This document shows positions 63,977 to 64,000 of a stretch of 64,000 nt of DNA, piece after piece (position 1 is the first letter of the stretch; the number at the start of each line of letters is the position of its first letter). This stretch comes from JBMOMT01 sp049324835 (GTDB lineage Bacteria; Chloroflexota; Anaerolineae; CAYNKW01): the NCBI GenBank assembly GCA_049324835.1, contig JBMOMT010000060.1:124001-188000 (forward strand). The letters run 5' to 3'. The position numbers were made by a program, and so were the translations under genes. Under the pieces are notes generated by a model. It did no database searches. It saw nothing but the letters and a program-made list of their open reading frames with translations, and was not told the DNA's origin.

Positions 63977-64000
63977 ACATGCACCTCGCCCCCCTCGTCC

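Overview
The window is a gene-dense, high-GC bacterial chromosome segment with no phage, CRISPR array, rRNA or tRNA that I can see. Gene content points to Chloroflexota, probably an Anaerolineae-like lineage. The evidence is Thr-Pro-linker lipoproteins with LysM and FecR modules, a CHASE2 adenylate cyclase, a Mut7-C RNase, YhfC and DUF4013/DUF4126/DUF2085 membrane proteins, and the ffh-rpsP-khpA-rimM block. This is inference from gene content; no 16S or phylogenetic marker was tested. One gene carries an apparent single-base frameshift, so either a pseudogene or a draft/MAG assembly is possible.

Layout. (1) 0-9 kb, minus strand: one long unit read from a good promoter near 9.0 kb. It encodes a polyprenyl-phosphate sugar transferase, an acyl-CoA carboxyltransferase, an M20 peptidase, a catalytic M16 peptidase, an MFS carrier, a non-catalytic M16 partner, a GNAT and a truncated Fe-S protein. 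Several junctions are 4-bp overlaps. (2) 9-17 kb: lon plus a lipoprotein, then the minus unit Mut7-C/GGDEF/rsfS, then a divergent Amt-like transporter. (3) 17-24 kb, minus: CHASE2 adenylate cyclase, two FecR proteins, an amidohydrolase and thpR, followed by a TtcA-like gene. (4) 24-30 kb, plus: LysM lipoprotein, plsC, several small membrane proteins, nfo and a surface-type protein, bounded by clear promoters and terminators. (5) 30-38 kb, minus: gyrA, an SPFH protein, a zinc-ribbon membrane protein, a PfkB kinase, a polyprenol-kinase-like protein, a thioesterase and a Nudix hydrolase. (6) 38-46.6 kb, minus: a YtrA-type GntR regulator with a palindromic operator over its own consensus promoter, then a slipin, DUF4177, two ABC systems, YhfC protease, a frameshifted CPBP-like gene and a flavodoxin/ferredoxin. 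(7) 47-53 kb: DUF4349 lipoprotein, glycosyltransferase, SNF2-type helicase with a DEDD exonuclease, a Nal1-like serine protease and a free copy of its N-terminal domain. (8) 53-58.5 kb: CooC-like ATPase, REC-GAF regulator, and a tungsten aldehyde:ferredoxin oxidoreductase with a polyferredoxin and a BadF/HgdC-type activase. (9) 58.6-64 kb, plus: ffh, rpsP, khpA, rimM, dprA and a mannose-1-phosphate guanylyltransferase.

The most distinctive structures are these. A family of ~120-150 bp MITE-like elements has three full copies and one fragment. They have GTAACTGCTCA ends and 8-bp target duplications, and so look mobilised by an IS66-type transposase. One copy sits immediately downstream of a promoter's -10 box. 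The oxidoreductase-polyferredoxin-activase cluster and the orphan protease N-domain are the best candidates for undescribed biology. Promoters are unusually legible: most have a -35, a 17-bp spacer and a TGn-extended -10.
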